The notes under the pieces were generated by a model, which was given only the letters and a program-made list of their open reading frames with translations, had not been told where the DNA came from and did not search any database. DNA of 64,000 bases from Rhodopseudomonas palustris. GTDB lineage: Bacteria; Pseudomonadota; Alphaproteobacteria; Rhizobiales; Xanthobacteraceae. The stretch covers positions 1,116,001 through 1,180,000 of the forward strand of contig NZ_CP058907.1 of the NCBI RefSeq assembly GCF_013415845.1, written 5' to 3'. Below are positions 18,991 through 30,479 of this stretch, piece after piece (the first letter of the stretch is position 1; every line of letters starts with the position of its first letter). The position numbers and the translations under genes are program-made.

Positions 18991-19101
18991 GCTTTCCGCC
19001 AGACTGACCTTTTCGATCGGTGATTTTGGAATCGGTGCGCCGGCCCGAAGGGCGGGGCATCACCCATCGGGCCGGCGCGCAACCTTGGAGGTTGCAAACT
19101 T

Positions 19102-19185
19102 TTAGGAGCGGCCGAGCGAGTCGCTCAGCAGCGGCGCGACCACCAGCACGACCAGCGCAGCACTCACCGCATGAAAGGCTGTCAT
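19102..19185 (-). CDS. Very small hydrophobic protein (27 residues)
   Basis: Codons read MTAFHAVSAALVVLVVAPLL followed by SDSLGRS and TAA. ATG at 19185 has GGGGAG about 8 bases upstream. It would be a single transmembrane helix. It lies between the 62-residue membrane protein and glyQ, on the opposite strand, about 120 bases from an exact CtrA-type box. Too short for statistics, so the call rests on the ribosome site and hydrophobic pattern. Confidence 0.4.
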   Translation of the reverse strand: MTAFHAVSAALVVLVVAPLLSDSLGRS

Positions 19186-19304
19186 TTCGGCTCCCCGTCG
19201 TTTCGGCACCGGCTCCGCAGCCGAGCGCCCCGTCCCTGGAGCTCGATGGTTACCCGTCAGTTGCTAACGAAATTCAGCTTTTAGAGACCGCCGCGGCGGG
19301 GTGG

Positions 19305-19319
19305 TTAAGAACCCGTTAA
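19305..19319. promoter_or_regulatory. Exact CtrA-type box upstream of glyQ
   Basis: TTAA-GAACCCG-TTAA matches the alphaproteobacterial CtrA consensus TTAA-N7-TTAA exactly. It is 97 bases before the glyQ start and 120 bases from the 27-residue minus-strand ORF; either could be the target. Regulation is inferred. Confidence 0.5.
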
Positions 19320-19415
19320 CCCGCGATTTGGCCCGTCCGTCGCCTTGATTTGCCGGGACGCGGCCGATACGGTCCGGCCGCTTTTCCAAAAACCCTCGTG
19401 AATCCAAAGCCGATC

Positions 19416-20363
19416 ATGGACCCGACGCCTCCGCACATGCGCCCGGAACGTTCGTTCCAGGGCCTGATCCTGACGCTGCAGCGCTTCTGGGCCGATTACG
19501 GCTGCGTCATCCTGCAGCCCTACGACATGGAAGTCGGCGCTGGCACCTTCCATCCGGCCACCACGCTGCGGGCGCTCGGCCCGAAGCGATGGAATGCAGC
19601 CTACGTGCAGCCGTCGCGCCGGCCGAAGGATGGCCGCTACGGCGAGAACCCGAACCGGCTGCAGCACTATTATCAGTTCCAAGTGATCCTGAAGCCGTCG
19701 CCGCCGGACATCCAGGACCTGTACCTGAAGTCGCTGGCCGCGATCGGCGTCGACACCGCGCTGCACGATGTGCGCTTCGTCGAGGATGACTGGGAGAGCC
19801 CGACGCTGGGTGCCTGGGGGCTCGGCTGGGAGTGCTGGTGCGACGGCATGGAAGTCAGCCAGTTCACCTACTTTCAGCAGGTCGCCGGCGTCGAATGCGC
19901 GCCGGTCGCCGGTGAGCTGACTTATGGGCTCGAGCGGCTGGCGATGTACGTCCAGGGCATCGACCGCGTCTACGACCTCAACTTCAACGGCCGCGACGGC
20001 GACGACAAGGTCACCTACGGCGACGTGTTCCTGCAGGCCGAGAAGGAATACTCGAAGCACAATTTCGAGGTCGCCGACACCGAGATGCTGTTCGAGCAGT
20101 TCAAGATGGCCGAGGCCGCCTGCAAGAAATATCTCGACGCCGGCTGGGTGATGTCCGCCGATGGTGCCAAGCGCGAAGCCCACGCCATGGCGCTGCCGGC
20201 CTACGACCAGTGCATCAAGGCCAGCCACGTCTTCAATCTGCTCGACGCCCGCGGCGTGATCTCCGTCACCGAACGCCAAAGCTACATCCTCCGCGTCCGC
20301 GAACTGGCGAAAGCCTGCGGCGAAGCGTGGGTACATACGGAAGCGGGACGGGCGGAAGCGTAG
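19416..20363 (+). CDS. glyQ: Glycyl-tRNA synthetase alpha subunit
   Basis: 315 residues from ATG 19416 ([19 protein letters not shown]). The class II catalytic core shows [38 protein letters not shown] and [19 protein letters not shown], typical of the bacterial alpha2-beta2 enzyme; [12 protein letters not shown] is motif 3. It forms the active site that activates glycine. A GTG six codons upstream is an alternative start. The gene normally sits directly before glyS; here a DUF559 gene and repeats are inserted between them. Confidence 0.97.
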   Translation: MDPTPPHMRPERSFQGLILTLQRFWADYGCVILQPYDMEVGAGTFHPATTLRALGPKRWNAAYVQPSRRPKDGRYGENPNRLQHYYQFQVILKPSPPDIQDLYLKSLAAIGVDTALHDVRFVEDDWESPTLGAWGLGWECWCDGMEVSQFTYFQQVAGVECAPVAGELTYGLERLAMYVQGIDRVYDLNFNGRDGDDKVTYGDVFLQAEKEYSKHNFEVADTEMLFEQFKMAEAACKKYLDAGWVMSADGAKREAHAMALPAYDQCIKASHVFNLLDARGVISVTERQSYILRVRELAKACGEAWVHTEAGRAEA

Positions 20364-20484
20364 TTCTCTCTTACCCACCCCTGGAGGGGCAGGGTCCTCG
20401 CTGAAGCGAGCGGGGTACACGATAATGAGGACGCCTCTGCTCCCCTCCCCCTTGCGGGGAGGGGTCGGGGGTGGGGGTCCACGG
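20364..20484. repeat. Repeat-rich spacer with left arm of a 41-bp inverted repeat
   Basis: After glyQ comes a short hairpin-rich stretch (CCCCTGGAGGGG and CTCGCTGAAGCGAG arms, 20375-20410). Bases 20439-20479 are then a 41-bp sequence that is the perfect reverse complement of 20850-20890, near the end of the DUF559 gene. This left arm ends 5 bases before the chosen DUF559 start. Confidence 0.85.
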
Positions 20485-20946
20485 ATGCAGACGTCAATGT
20501 TTGGATCGCCAGCGATGATCGACGATCGCCAGCGGTATTTCGCGCAGATGATGCGCCAGAATCCGACGGACGCCGAGCGTTTGCTGTGGCAGCGCTTGCG
20601 GCACGACCTCGTGCTGGCAAACTCGCATTTTCGTCGGCAAGTGGTGATCGGGCCTTTCATCGTCGACTTCGCCAGCCGCGGAGCTAGGCTGGTGATCGAA
20701 CTTGATGGCGGTCAGCACGATGAGCAGCGTGCCGCCGATGAAGTGCGGAGCCGCTACATCGAGGCTCAAGGCTATCGCGTGCTTCGCTTCTGGAACAACG
20801 ATGTGTTCGGCAATCTCGATGGTGTTCTCGCCGAGATTCAGTCCGCGTTGACCCCCACCCCCGACCCCTCCCCGCAAGGGGGAGGGGAGCCAAAACCGCG
20901 CGCTCCCCGCAAGCCGCGCCGTTCTCGCACCAGGATTTCAAACTAA
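20485..20946 (+). CDS. DUF559 (Vsr-fold endonuclease-like) protein inserted between glyQ and glyS
   Basis: 153 residues from ATG 20485. The DUF559 core runs from about residue 18: ERLLWQRLRHDLVLANSHFRRQVVIGPFIVDFASRGARLVIELDGGQH, then YRVLRFWNNDVFGNLDGVL. The acidic and Gln/His residues (VDF, ELDGGQH) fit a PD-(D/E)xK/Vsr-like nuclease fold. The C-terminal ~35 residues (TPTPDPSPQGGGEPKPRAPRK) are encoded partly by the right arm of the 41-bp inverted repeat. Its TAA directly abuts the glyS ATG (TAAATG). The gene is foreign to the normal glyQ-glyS order; its function is not established. Confidence 0.88.
   Translation: MQTSMFGSPAMIDDRQRYFAQMMRQNPTDAERLLWQRLRHDLVLANSHFRRQVVIGPFIVDFASRGARLVIELDGGQHDEQRAADEVRSRYIEAQGYRVLRFWNNDVFGNLDGVLAEIQSALTPTPDPSPQGGGEPKPRAPRKPRRSRTRISN
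20850..20890. repeat. Right arm of the 41-bp inverted repeat
   Basis: Perfect reverse complement of 20439-20479 over all 41 bases. It lies inside the DUF559 coding frame and encodes part of its PTPDPSPQGGG tail. The two arms bracket ~370 bases of the gene's core. Confidence 0.92.
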
Positions 20947-23397
20947 ATGCCCGATCTCCTCCTCGAACTGTTCTCCGAAGAAATCCCGGCGCGGATGCAG
21001 GGGAAGGCTGCTGATGATCTGAAGCGGCTGGTCACCGACAAGCTCGTCGCCGAAGGTCTCGTTTATGAGGGCGCCAAGGCGTTTGCGACGCCGCGGCGGC
21101 TGACGTTGACGGTGCACGGCATTCCGGCGCGGCAGCCGGATCTGAAGGACGAGCGCAAGGGGCCGAAGGTCGGCGCGCCGGATGCTGCCGTGCAGGGCTT
21201 TCTCAAGGCCACTGGGCTCGCCTCTCTGGACGAAGCCAAGATCCAGCGCGATCCGAAGAAGGGCGACTTCTATGTCGCGCTGATCGAGAAGCCGGGCAAA
21301 CCTGCGATCGACGTGATCGCCGAATTCCTGCCTGTCATCGTCCGCACCTTCCCGTGGCCGAAGTCGATGCGCTGGGGCGCGCGTTCGGCGAGGCCCGGCG
21401 CGCTGCAATGGGTGCGGCCGCTGCATTCGATCATCGCGACCTTCGGCATGGAAACCGAAGAGCCCGATGTGGTGCATTTCAACGTCGACGGCATCGAGGC
21501 CGGGCAGACCACGCGCGGCCATCGCTTCATGGCGCCGGATGAATTCAGCGTGCGGCGATTCGAGGACTACGAGGCCAAGCTGTTCGCCGCCAAGGTCGTA
21601 CTCGATTCCGCCCGCCGCAAGGACATCATCCTGGCTGATGCGAAGACGCTGGCGCAGGCGCAGAACTACGAACTGGTCGAGGATCAGGGCCTGCTCGACG
21701 AAGTCTCCGGCCTGGTCGAATGGCCGGTCGCGCTGATGGGCTCGTTCGACAAGGACTTCCTGTCGATTCCGGACGAAGTAATCCGCGCCACCATCCGCGC
21801 CAACCAGAAGTGCTTCGTGGTCGCCGATCCCGCGACCGGCAAGCTCGCCAACAAGTTCATCCTGACGGCGAACATCGAAGCCAGCGACGGCGGCGCCGCG
21901 ATCACGGCCGGCAACGAGCGCGTGATCCGCGCGCGTCTCTCGGACGCGAAGTTCTTCTACGAGACCGATCTGAAGACCAAGCTGGAAGAGCGGCTGCCGA
22001 AGTTCGACCAGATCGTGTTCCACGAAAAGCTCGGCACCCAGGCCGAGCGCATCGCCCGGATCGAGCGCTTGGCAGCGGAGATCGCGCCGCTGGTCGGCGC
22101 CGATGTCGAAAAGACCAAACGTGCCGCGAAGCTCTGCAAGGCGGACCTGCTCACTGAAGTCGTCGGCGAATTCCCCGAGCTGCAAGGGCTGATGGGCAAG
22201 TACTACGCGCTCGCCCACGGCGAGGACGCGTCCGTCGCTGCGGCGTGCGAGGAGCACTACAAGCCGCAGGGGCCGGCCGATCGCGTCCCGACCGATCCGG
22301 TCAGCATCGCGGTGGCGCTCGCTGATAAGCTCGACACGCTGGTCGGGTTCTGGGCGATCGACGAGAAGCCGACGGGGAGTAAGGATCCGTATGCGCTCAG
22401 GCGCGCGGCGTTGGGGGTGATTAGGTTGATTCTCACGAATCAACTGCGCGTAAAAATTGCCGATCTGGTTCCTCTCTCGGCGCTCGCATACCTCATCTGG
22501 GGATTCCATGCTCGTCGTGATTTCAATCACGGTGGTTACTTGGAGTTGGTCGGCGAGCGGGCAGATGGCAATGGAGTCACCGGTGGTGATTGGCATAAGC
22601 TGCCATACTCCGCGTATCTCAACTATGATGGGTTCATAGACGCTAAGGCAGAGCTAATTGGAGCTGCGGAGCTTGCTGTCATCAATGATGATGAAGAGGA
22701 GGCGGGATATGCGGCCTTGGCCGAATTGAAGGTCCGCCTTGAGGCCATGGAAGGGTTTGCCGGTGGGTTGGCGTTCGGCTATGAGGATCTCGACAAAGAA
22801 GGACTGGCGAATTACTTCGATTCTCGGAACTACGATTCTAGGGTTTGGAAGGGAGCCGGAAAGTATATCCTCGCCTCGCTTCTTCCTTTCTTCGCCGATC
22901 GCCTCAAAGTCCAGCTCCGCGATCAGGGCGCGCGGCACGACCTCGTCGATGCGGTGTTCGCGCTCGAAGGCCAGGACGACATCCTGATGATTGTCCGCCG
23001 CGTCGAGGCGCTCGCTGCGTTCCTCGCGACCGACGACGGCAAGAATCTGCTGGCCGGCACCAAGCGCGCCGCCAATATCCTGCGCATCGAGGAGAAGAAG
23101 GACGGCCGCGCGTTCGACGGCGCGCCGGACGCGTCGCTCTACGCGCAGGACGAGGAGAAGGCGCTGGCCGCTGCGATCGACCGCGCTAAGGCGGATGCCG
23201 TTGCCGCCGTCGCCAAGGAAGACTTCGCCGCGGCGATGACCGCGATGGCGGGCTTGCGGCCTGCTGTCGATGCGTTCTTCGACAAGGTCACGGTCAATGC
23301 CGACGACAAGGCCGTTCGCGAAAACCGCCTGAAGCTGCTGAACGAAATCCGCGCCGCGACGCGCGCGGTGGCGGACTTCTCGAAGATCCAGGACTAA
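20947..23397 (+). CDS. glyS: Glycyl-tRNA synthetase beta subunit with internal insertion
   Basis: 816 residues, ~125 longer than the 689-residue E. coli GlyS. The N-terminus [22 protein letters not shown] and internal [24 protein letters not shown] and [21 protein letters not shown] are typical. The beta subunit binds and positions tRNA-Gly. Residues ~505-644 (nt ~22459-22878) contain roughly 115 residues more than expected between [12 protein letters not shown] and [14 protein letters not shown]; this part is lower in GC (50-53% at 22621-22740 versus 70% at 22921-22980) and uses rarer codons. The frame stays open, so the protein is presumably functional. Its ribosome site lies within the DUF559 3' end. 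Confidence 0.95.
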   Translation: MPDLLLELFSEEIPARMQGKAADDLKRLVTDKLVAEGLVYEGAKAFATPRRLTLTVHGIPARQPDLKDERKGPKVGAPDAAVQGFLKATGLASLDEAKIQRDPKKGDFYVALIEKPGKPAIDVIAEFLPVIVRTFPWPKSMRWGARSARPGALQWVRPLHSIIATFGMETEEPDVVHFNVDGIEAGQTTRGHRFMAPDEFSVRRFEDYEAKLFAAKVVLDSARRKDIILADAKTLAQAQNYELVEDQGLLDEVSGLVEWPVALMGSFDKDFLSIPDEVIRATIRANQKCFVVADPATGKLANKFILTANIEASDGGAAITAGNERVIRARLSDAKFFYETDLKTKLEERLPKFDQIVFHEKLGTQAERIARIERLAAEIAPLVGADVEKTKRAAKLCKADLLTEVVGEFPELQGLMGKYYALAHGEDASVAAACEEHYKPQGPADRVPTDPVSIAVALADKLDTLVGFWAIDEKPTGSKDPYALRRAALGVIRLILTNQLRVKIADLVPLSALAYLIWGFHARRDFNHGGYLELVGERADGNGVTGGDWHKLPYSAYLNYDGFIDAKAELIGAAELAVINDDEEEAGYAALAELKVRLEAMEGFAGGLAFGYEDLDKEGLANYFDSRNYDSRVWKGAGKYILASLLPFFADRLKVQLRDQGARHDLVDAVFALEGQDDILMIVRRVEALAAFLATDDGKNLLAGTKRAANILRIEEKKDGRAFDGAPDASLYAQDEEKALAAAIDRAKADAVAAVAKEDFAAAMTAMAGLRPAVDAFFDKVTVNADDKAVRENRLKLLNEIRAATRAVADFSKIQD

Positions 23398-23438
23398 CGG
23401 CGGCTGTTGGTCCGCCGCGCCAGCCGCTGCCACGCCAC

Positions 23439-23541
23439 GTCATTGCCGGGCTCGACCCGGCAATCCATCTTCTTTGCGAAGAGTCTTTGCGGGCGCGCTG
23501 CGCGCGCGATGGATGCGCGGGTCGAGCCCGCGCATGACGCC
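23439..23541. repeat. 103-bp direct repeat, copy 1
   Basis: Identical over ~103 bases to 23737-23839. Internally palindromic (GCCGGGCTCGACCCGGC; GCGGGCGCGCTGCGCGC; GCGGGTCGAGCCCGC). A related copy in the other orientation lies at 32271-32343. Confidence 0.88.
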
Positions 23542-23566
23542 CTCTGCGGGGCAGCGTCACCATTAC

Positions 23567-23715
23567 GTCATTCCGGGGCGCCGCGGGGCGGCGAGCCCGG
23601 AATCCATAACCACGGCGCGGGTGGTTGAGCAGAGCGTGTCGGCGGCTGTGCCTAACGGCGAGTTCGGGGAGTATGGATTCCGGGCTCACGAGCTTCGCTC
23701 GTGCCCCGGAATGAC
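23567..23715. repeat. Dispersed palindromic repeat (GTCATTCCGG family)
   Basis: Starts GTCATTCCGGGGCGC and ends GTGCCCCGGAATGAC with internal inverted arms GCCCGGAATCCAT / ATGGATTCCGGGC. It sits between the two copies of the 103-bp repeat. The small open frames here are by-products of the repeat. Confidence 0.8.
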
Positions 23716-23736
23716 GGCGAAATGCGTCCTCCCGTG

Positions 23737-23839
23737 GTCATTGCCGGGCTCGACCCGGCAATCCATCTTCTTTGCGAAGAGTCTTTGCGGGCGCGCTGCG
23801 CGCGCGATGGATGCGCGGGTCGAGCCCGCGCATGACGCC
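23737..23839. repeat. 103-bp direct repeat, copy 2
   Basis: Second copy of 23439-23541, offset by 298 bases in the same orientation, with no differences that I can see. The region 23398-23937 contains only these repeats and no gene. Confidence 0.88.
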
Positions 23840-23937
23840 GGTGTGGGGGAGAGGCCGCGCGGCGTTCTGGAATGACGGTGGAGGGAAGCCCCGCCTCCCC
23901 CTCAAAAGCTGCACCGATCAGCAACATCGCGAAACGA

Positions 23938-23952
23938 TTAACCGGTCGTTAA
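23938..23952. promoter_or_regulatory. Exact CtrA-type box
   Basis: TTAA-CCGGTCG-TTAA fits the CtrA consensus exactly. It ends 70 bases before the ATG at 24023, a normal position for control of that gene; a further half site (CCTTAACC) lies near 23990. Confidence 0.55.
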
Positions 23953-24022
23953 CCATGTCCTGACAGGTTGGCTGGCGGTAACGGTTCCTTAACCGTCCTC
24001 CTCGGCAGCGGGGCGCTACGCC

Positions 24023-25126
24023 ATGACCAGCATCACCAACGGCCTGAACAATTACGCGCAGTACGGGGCCGCCTATGCGCGGACCGCGGGTGCGCAGACC
24101 TCGCTGGCCACCATCCTGAACGGCAACAGCGACGACGTGCTGCCGGGCGCCAGCAGCAATGCGGCGACCCAGCTGACGCTGTCGGCGGCGGCGCGCGCGC
24201 AGCTCGCCGGCTCGTCGAAGGATTACTCCGCGGTGATCAGCGACAGTCGCGCCGCGATCGACAAGCTGTACAAGGCGGCCAACGTCACCGCACCTTATGA
24301 CGACAGCGGCAAGCCGAAGATCGACCTGTCCGGGCTCGACCGCCGGGCGCTGTTCGCGATCGCCTCCAATGCCGGCGGCCGGTTCACCGACGCCGAGCAG
24401 ACGCTGGCGGCGACCACCCGGATCGCGCAGTTCAACGATGCGCTGTCGCCGGCGACACAGACCGCCAACCTGATCGGCGACTACAGCACCGTGTACAAGG
24501 CGGCTGCCAGCTATCTCGACGGCGCTTCGAGCGAAGAGAAGGCGACCCCGACCTGGCAGGCCGAGCGCGCCGCGATCACCAAGGGGCTGGCGGCGACGCA
24601 GAGCGATCCGTCGAAGATCCCGGCCGGCATCAGCAACGATCCGGTGGCGGCGTATCTGGCGCGCTATCCGTCCGGCAGCAGCACCACGGCGACGAAGGAT
24701 TTCGGCAGCGTCGCCAAGCAGGCCCGCGCCACGCTCGACGATCAGGCTGCGCAGGCGACCGCTGCCGGCAAGCTGCTGGTGTACGATCCGGCGCGCAAGA
24801 CCGGCCAACAGGCGGATCTGTCGGTGCTCGACAATCGCTCCCTGTCGGCGATCTCGCTCAACAAGGACGACCTGTTCTCGCAGGAAGAGGTGTTCGCCGC
24901 CAAGCGCGAGCTCGACGGCCGTAACCGTGCCAGCATCCTCACCGCGCTGAAGCAGAGCCAGACCTCCGGCAATCCGGCGGATTTCAGCCTCGGGCTGCTC
25001 AACGCCTATTCGGGCATGAGCGCCGAGGAGCGCACCGCGACCAACTGGACCCCGGCGTTCCGCGACAACGCGGTGCAAAGCTACAAGGCGACCACGTCGC
25101 TGCTGTCGATGCTGAAGCGCGGCTAG
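24023..25126 (+). CDS. Hypothetical Ala/Ser/Thr-rich protein behind a CtrA-type box
   Basis: 367 residues: MTSITNGLNNYAQYGAAYARTAGAQTSLATIL... to ...ATTSLLSMLKRG. No signal peptide or membrane segment. Composition is Ala/Ser/Thr/Asp rich with helical character. DGRNRASILTALKQ and GLLNAYSGMSAEERTATNWTPAFRDNAVQSYKATTSLLSML near the end look like a conserved helical region. The beginning resembles proteins exported without a cleaved signal, such as flagellar-type structural proteins, but that is only an impression. I do not recognise the family. Confidence 0.75.
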   Translation: MTSITNGLNNYAQYGAAYARTAGAQTSLATILNGNSDDVLPGASSNAATQLTLSAAARAQLAGSSKDYSAVISDSRAAIDKLYKAANVTAPYDDSGKPKIDLSGLDRRALFAIASNAGGRFTDAEQTLAATTRIAQFNDALSPATQTANLIGDYSTVYKAAASYLDGASSEEKATPTWQAERAAITKGLAATQSDPSKIPAGISNDPVAAYLARYPSGSSTTATKDFGSVAKQARATLDDQAAQATAAGKLLVYDPARKTGQQADLSVLDNRSLSAISLNKDDLFSQEEVFAAKRELDGRNRASILTALKQSQTSGNPADFSLGLLNAYSGMSAEERTATNWTPAFRDNAVQSYKATTSLLSMLKRG

Positions 25127-25139
25127 CGTTCGCCGCCGC

Positions 25140-26441
25140 TCACGCCGCGATCTTCGCGAGCCACGCCGCCAGCGCGACGCCGGCGATCGCCAGCCCCACC
25201 AGCACCACCGCGCTCGGCCAGGTCCGGCGGCCGCCGAATGCCACCGCATAGGCGGCCTTCAACACGTTGTTAGACGAGGCAGCGATCAGCACCGCGATCG
25301 CGACTGCATGTTCGCCGATGCCCGCGGTGCCGCCCTGCGCCAAATTGAGCACGAACGGGTCGATGTCGGAAAAGCCGACGATCGCCGCCAGCCAGTAGAT
25401 GCCCTGCGTACCGAATTCGGTTTTGACCCAGGTCGAGGCCAGCGAGATCGCGACGAACAGGGCTGCAAACACCGCTGCGGCGCCGAGTTCGAGCGGGTTG
25501 CCACGTTCCGATGGCTGGGTGGCCTCGCCGCTGGGCGCTTTGATGATGAGGTATTGCAGCGCTGCGATCGCCAGAGCGACTGCCGCGAGCCCCAGCATCG
25601 GCACCGCCAATGCGCGCGCCAGCGTCAGGTTGAACACCGCGATCACCACCAGGATGCGCAGGTACATGATGCCGGTCGCGAGGGTGATTCCAGCCGTCGC
25701 CTGGCGACGGAACGACTCGCTGACGGCGGCTTGCCGCGCCAGAACGACGGTGGTGGCGGTCGAGGAATACAGCCCGCCGAGTCCGGCCATCCACAGCCCT
25801 TGGGCTGCGCGCTGCCAATAACGCTGCGCCAGATAGCTCGCATAGGACAGCGCCGACACCAGCGTCAGCGCCAGCCACACCTGCCGCGGCGTGATGCTGG
25901 TCAGCGGGGTCACCGGCTCGGCCGGCAGCAGCGGCAACACCACACCGCTGAGGATCAAAAACTGCGCCGCGGTGGTGATCTCGCGCGTATCGACCTTGCG
26001 CACCAGCCGGTGCAGCCAGTCGCGGCCCGTCAGCAGCATCACTGCGGTCACCGTCACGCCCACCGCAACCCAATGCGGCAGCGCCAGCGCGATCGCCCCG
26101 AGCAGATATGCGTGAACGTTGAGCAGCAGCACGACGAGGCCGGCATTGCGCTCGCCCTGGTCGTCGCGCTCGCGCAAATGCACGGTGTAGAAGATCGACA
26201 GCCAGACGCCGAGCACCAGCAATCCGCCGGTGAAGGCGACCAGATGGGTGGGGTCGAGCCAGTACAAAACGCCGCCGCCGAGAGATAGCAGTGGAAAAGT
26301 GCGGACGCCGCCCGGCCGCGCCGATTTGCGCTGTTCGAAGAAATCTTCGAACGCGAAACCGAGAAAGAAACTCAGCAGCAACAACAGTGCGAGGCTGTGA
26401 ACGGACGGTGTTGCGATCATCGGCATCGGCGAGGGCCGCAT
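25140..26441 (-). CDS. MgtC/SapB family membrane protein with DUF4010
   Basis: About 434 residues from ATG 26441 (alternatives at 26426 and 26420). The N-terminal ~140 residues carry the MgtC-type set of short membrane helices (FFLGFAFEDFFEQRKSARPGGVRTFPLLSLGGGVLYWL). The C-terminal two thirds is the DUF4010 region (AQGLWMAGLGGLYSSTATTVVLARQAA). Around twelve membrane segments in all. MgtC-like proteins affect magnesium homeostasis and ATP synthase activity; the role of the fused form is unknown. The stop is 14 bases from the convergent 24023 gene. A frame extending to 26906 has no supporting start. Confidence 0.85.
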   Translation of the reverse strand: MRPSPMPMIATPSVHSLALLLLLSFFLGFAFEDFFEQRKSARPGGVRTFPLLSLGGGVLYWLDPTHLVAFTGGLLVLGVWLSIFYTVHLRERDDQGERNAGLVVLLLNVHAYLLGAIALALPHWVAVGVTVTAVMLLTGRDWLHRLVRKVDTREITTAAQFLILSGVVLPLLPAEPVTPLTSITPRQVWLALTLVSALSYASYLAQRYWQRAAQGLWMAGLGGLYSSTATTVVLARQAAVSESFRRQATAGITLATGIMYLRILVVIAVFNLTLARALAVPMLGLAAVALAIAALQYLIIKAPSGEATQPSERGNPLELGAAAVFAALFVAISLASTWVKTEFGTQGIYWLAAIVGFSDIDPFVLNLAQGGTAGIGEHAVAIAVLIAASSNNVLKAAYAVAFGGRRTWPSAVVLVGLAIAGVALAAWLAKIAA

Positions 26442-26899
26442 CTGCGCGGGAGGACGGCACGGAAGAAGACCGCGACGCCGGCGCGAGAACCGAGCCGGTT
26501 CCGGAACTCTAGCAGGCGGTGCGATGCGGGAGAAGCAATCGGAGGGCGAGGGAGGACCGACGGAGAAGAGCCCCGCCCGGCGGGGGAACGGGACGGGGCT
26601 CTCCGATCCGGCCGCGTCGGTGGCGTCCGGACCCACGTTCAAGCGACTTGCGCGTCCACCTGAACGATCGAAAAGCAGAGGCCTCAATCGCGGCTGTTCT
26701 GCTCGGTCTGTGGAGGCAATGCCCGCCGGCTTGGGATGTTCCGTGCAGGGATGTCGCAGTCCTTGGGATTTTCGCCCTTCAGGGAACCCAAGCCGCGCAG
26801 CGGCGTCATCAGCCGCCGGTATCGCTCCTTGCCTGCGTCCGCTACCAATCCGCCTGCGATTCGATCTTGATCGCTTTCCTTCGCCGGAGACATCCTGCC
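26442..26899. other. 458-base intergenic region with a strong hairpin
   Basis: No gene is supported. A perfect 9-bp stem lies at 26567-26575 (AGAGCCCCG) and 26594-26602 (CGGGGCTCT) with a GC-rich 18-base loop. It is 126 bases upstream of the MgtC-like gene start, so it would fall in that gene's leader if transcription starts before it. Small frames on both strands have no ribosome site. Confidence 0.45.
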
Positions 26900-27055
26900 A
26901 TGACAATCACCACTGCCCACATTCCAGCCATCGTCGCGCTGCTCGCCGGTATCCTGATTCTGGTGATGCCGCGTCTGCTGAACTTCATCGTTGCGATCTA
27001 TCTGATCTGCATCGGACTGATCGGTCTGGGTGCGTTGCGTTTCTTGCATCTTTAG
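26900..27055 (+). CDS. DUF3096 small membrane protein
   Basis: 51 residues: MTITTAHIPAIVALLAGILI followed by LVMPRLLNFIVAIYLICIGLIGLGALRFLHL. Two hydrophobic helices separated by a MPRLLN turn, as in DUF3096 proteins. ATG 26900 gives the family's usual length; the longer in-frame extension upstream has no coding character. Function unknown. Located 91 bases before ppdK on the same strand. Confidence 0.82.
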   Translation: MTITTAHIPAIVALLAGILILVMPRLLNFIVAIYLICIGLIGLGALRFLHL

Positions 27056-27146
27056 TCGGCTCGGGTTCCGCCAGCTTGCTTGAGACCGCCAAAACGTGGT
27101 CTAAAGCGCCCGTTTTCTGTTCCTCTTTCGCGGACCGTTGAGAGCC

Positions 27147-30161
<3,015 letters not shown>

Positions 30162-30188
30162 TCGCGCCTCGCAATTGATCAGATTTCG

Positions 30189-30214
30189 AATGGCCGGGCT
30201 TCGTCCCGGCCATT
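30189..30214 (+). terminator. Rho-independent terminator of ppdK
   Basis: Perfect 10-bp stem AATGGCCGGG / CCCGGCCATT with a CTTCGT loop, followed by TTGTATTTG. It begins 28 bases after the ppdK stop. Confidence 0.85.
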
Positions 30215-30479
30215 TGTATTTGTGCGTTGGTAACCAGCGGCGCGGCTGATGTGCAACGTCTTGTTAACGACGTCGCACAACGCATTCTTAACCAGCGTTA
30301 TGAAGCGCTGATTCACCACATTCGCAGCCGGTTCCATGAACTAACAGCTTGGCGTTGCGTGTTGCTCGCATGCATCGGCCATTAACGCACGGGCAACTTT
30401 AATCGGATAACAACAGAAACGATCAACTTGTCCGAAACCCTCGGACTTGATCGCGAGTAAGCGTTGCGTGAGCGTATAG
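30215..30479. other. Upstream region of the SleB-like gene
   Basis: About 265 bases, less GC-rich than the neighbours, containing several TTAA half sites (for example around 30265 and 30291) but none with 7-base spacing. A short inverted repeat TCCGAAACCCTCGGA lies near 30430. No gene seen. Confidence 0.4.

Noticed and set aside
23439..23839. Spaced direct repeats considered as a CRISPR array
   Set aside because: Only two copies of 103 bases, each internally palindromic, with a 195-base spacer containing another repeat; no cas genes.
23474..23875. Open frames translating through the repeat cluster
   Set aside because: They come from the palindromic repeats and share the same residues in each copy; no ribosome sites.
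30265..30400. Several TTAA half sites before the SleB-like gene
   Set aside because: None are spaced by seven bases, so no CtrA box can be claimed.
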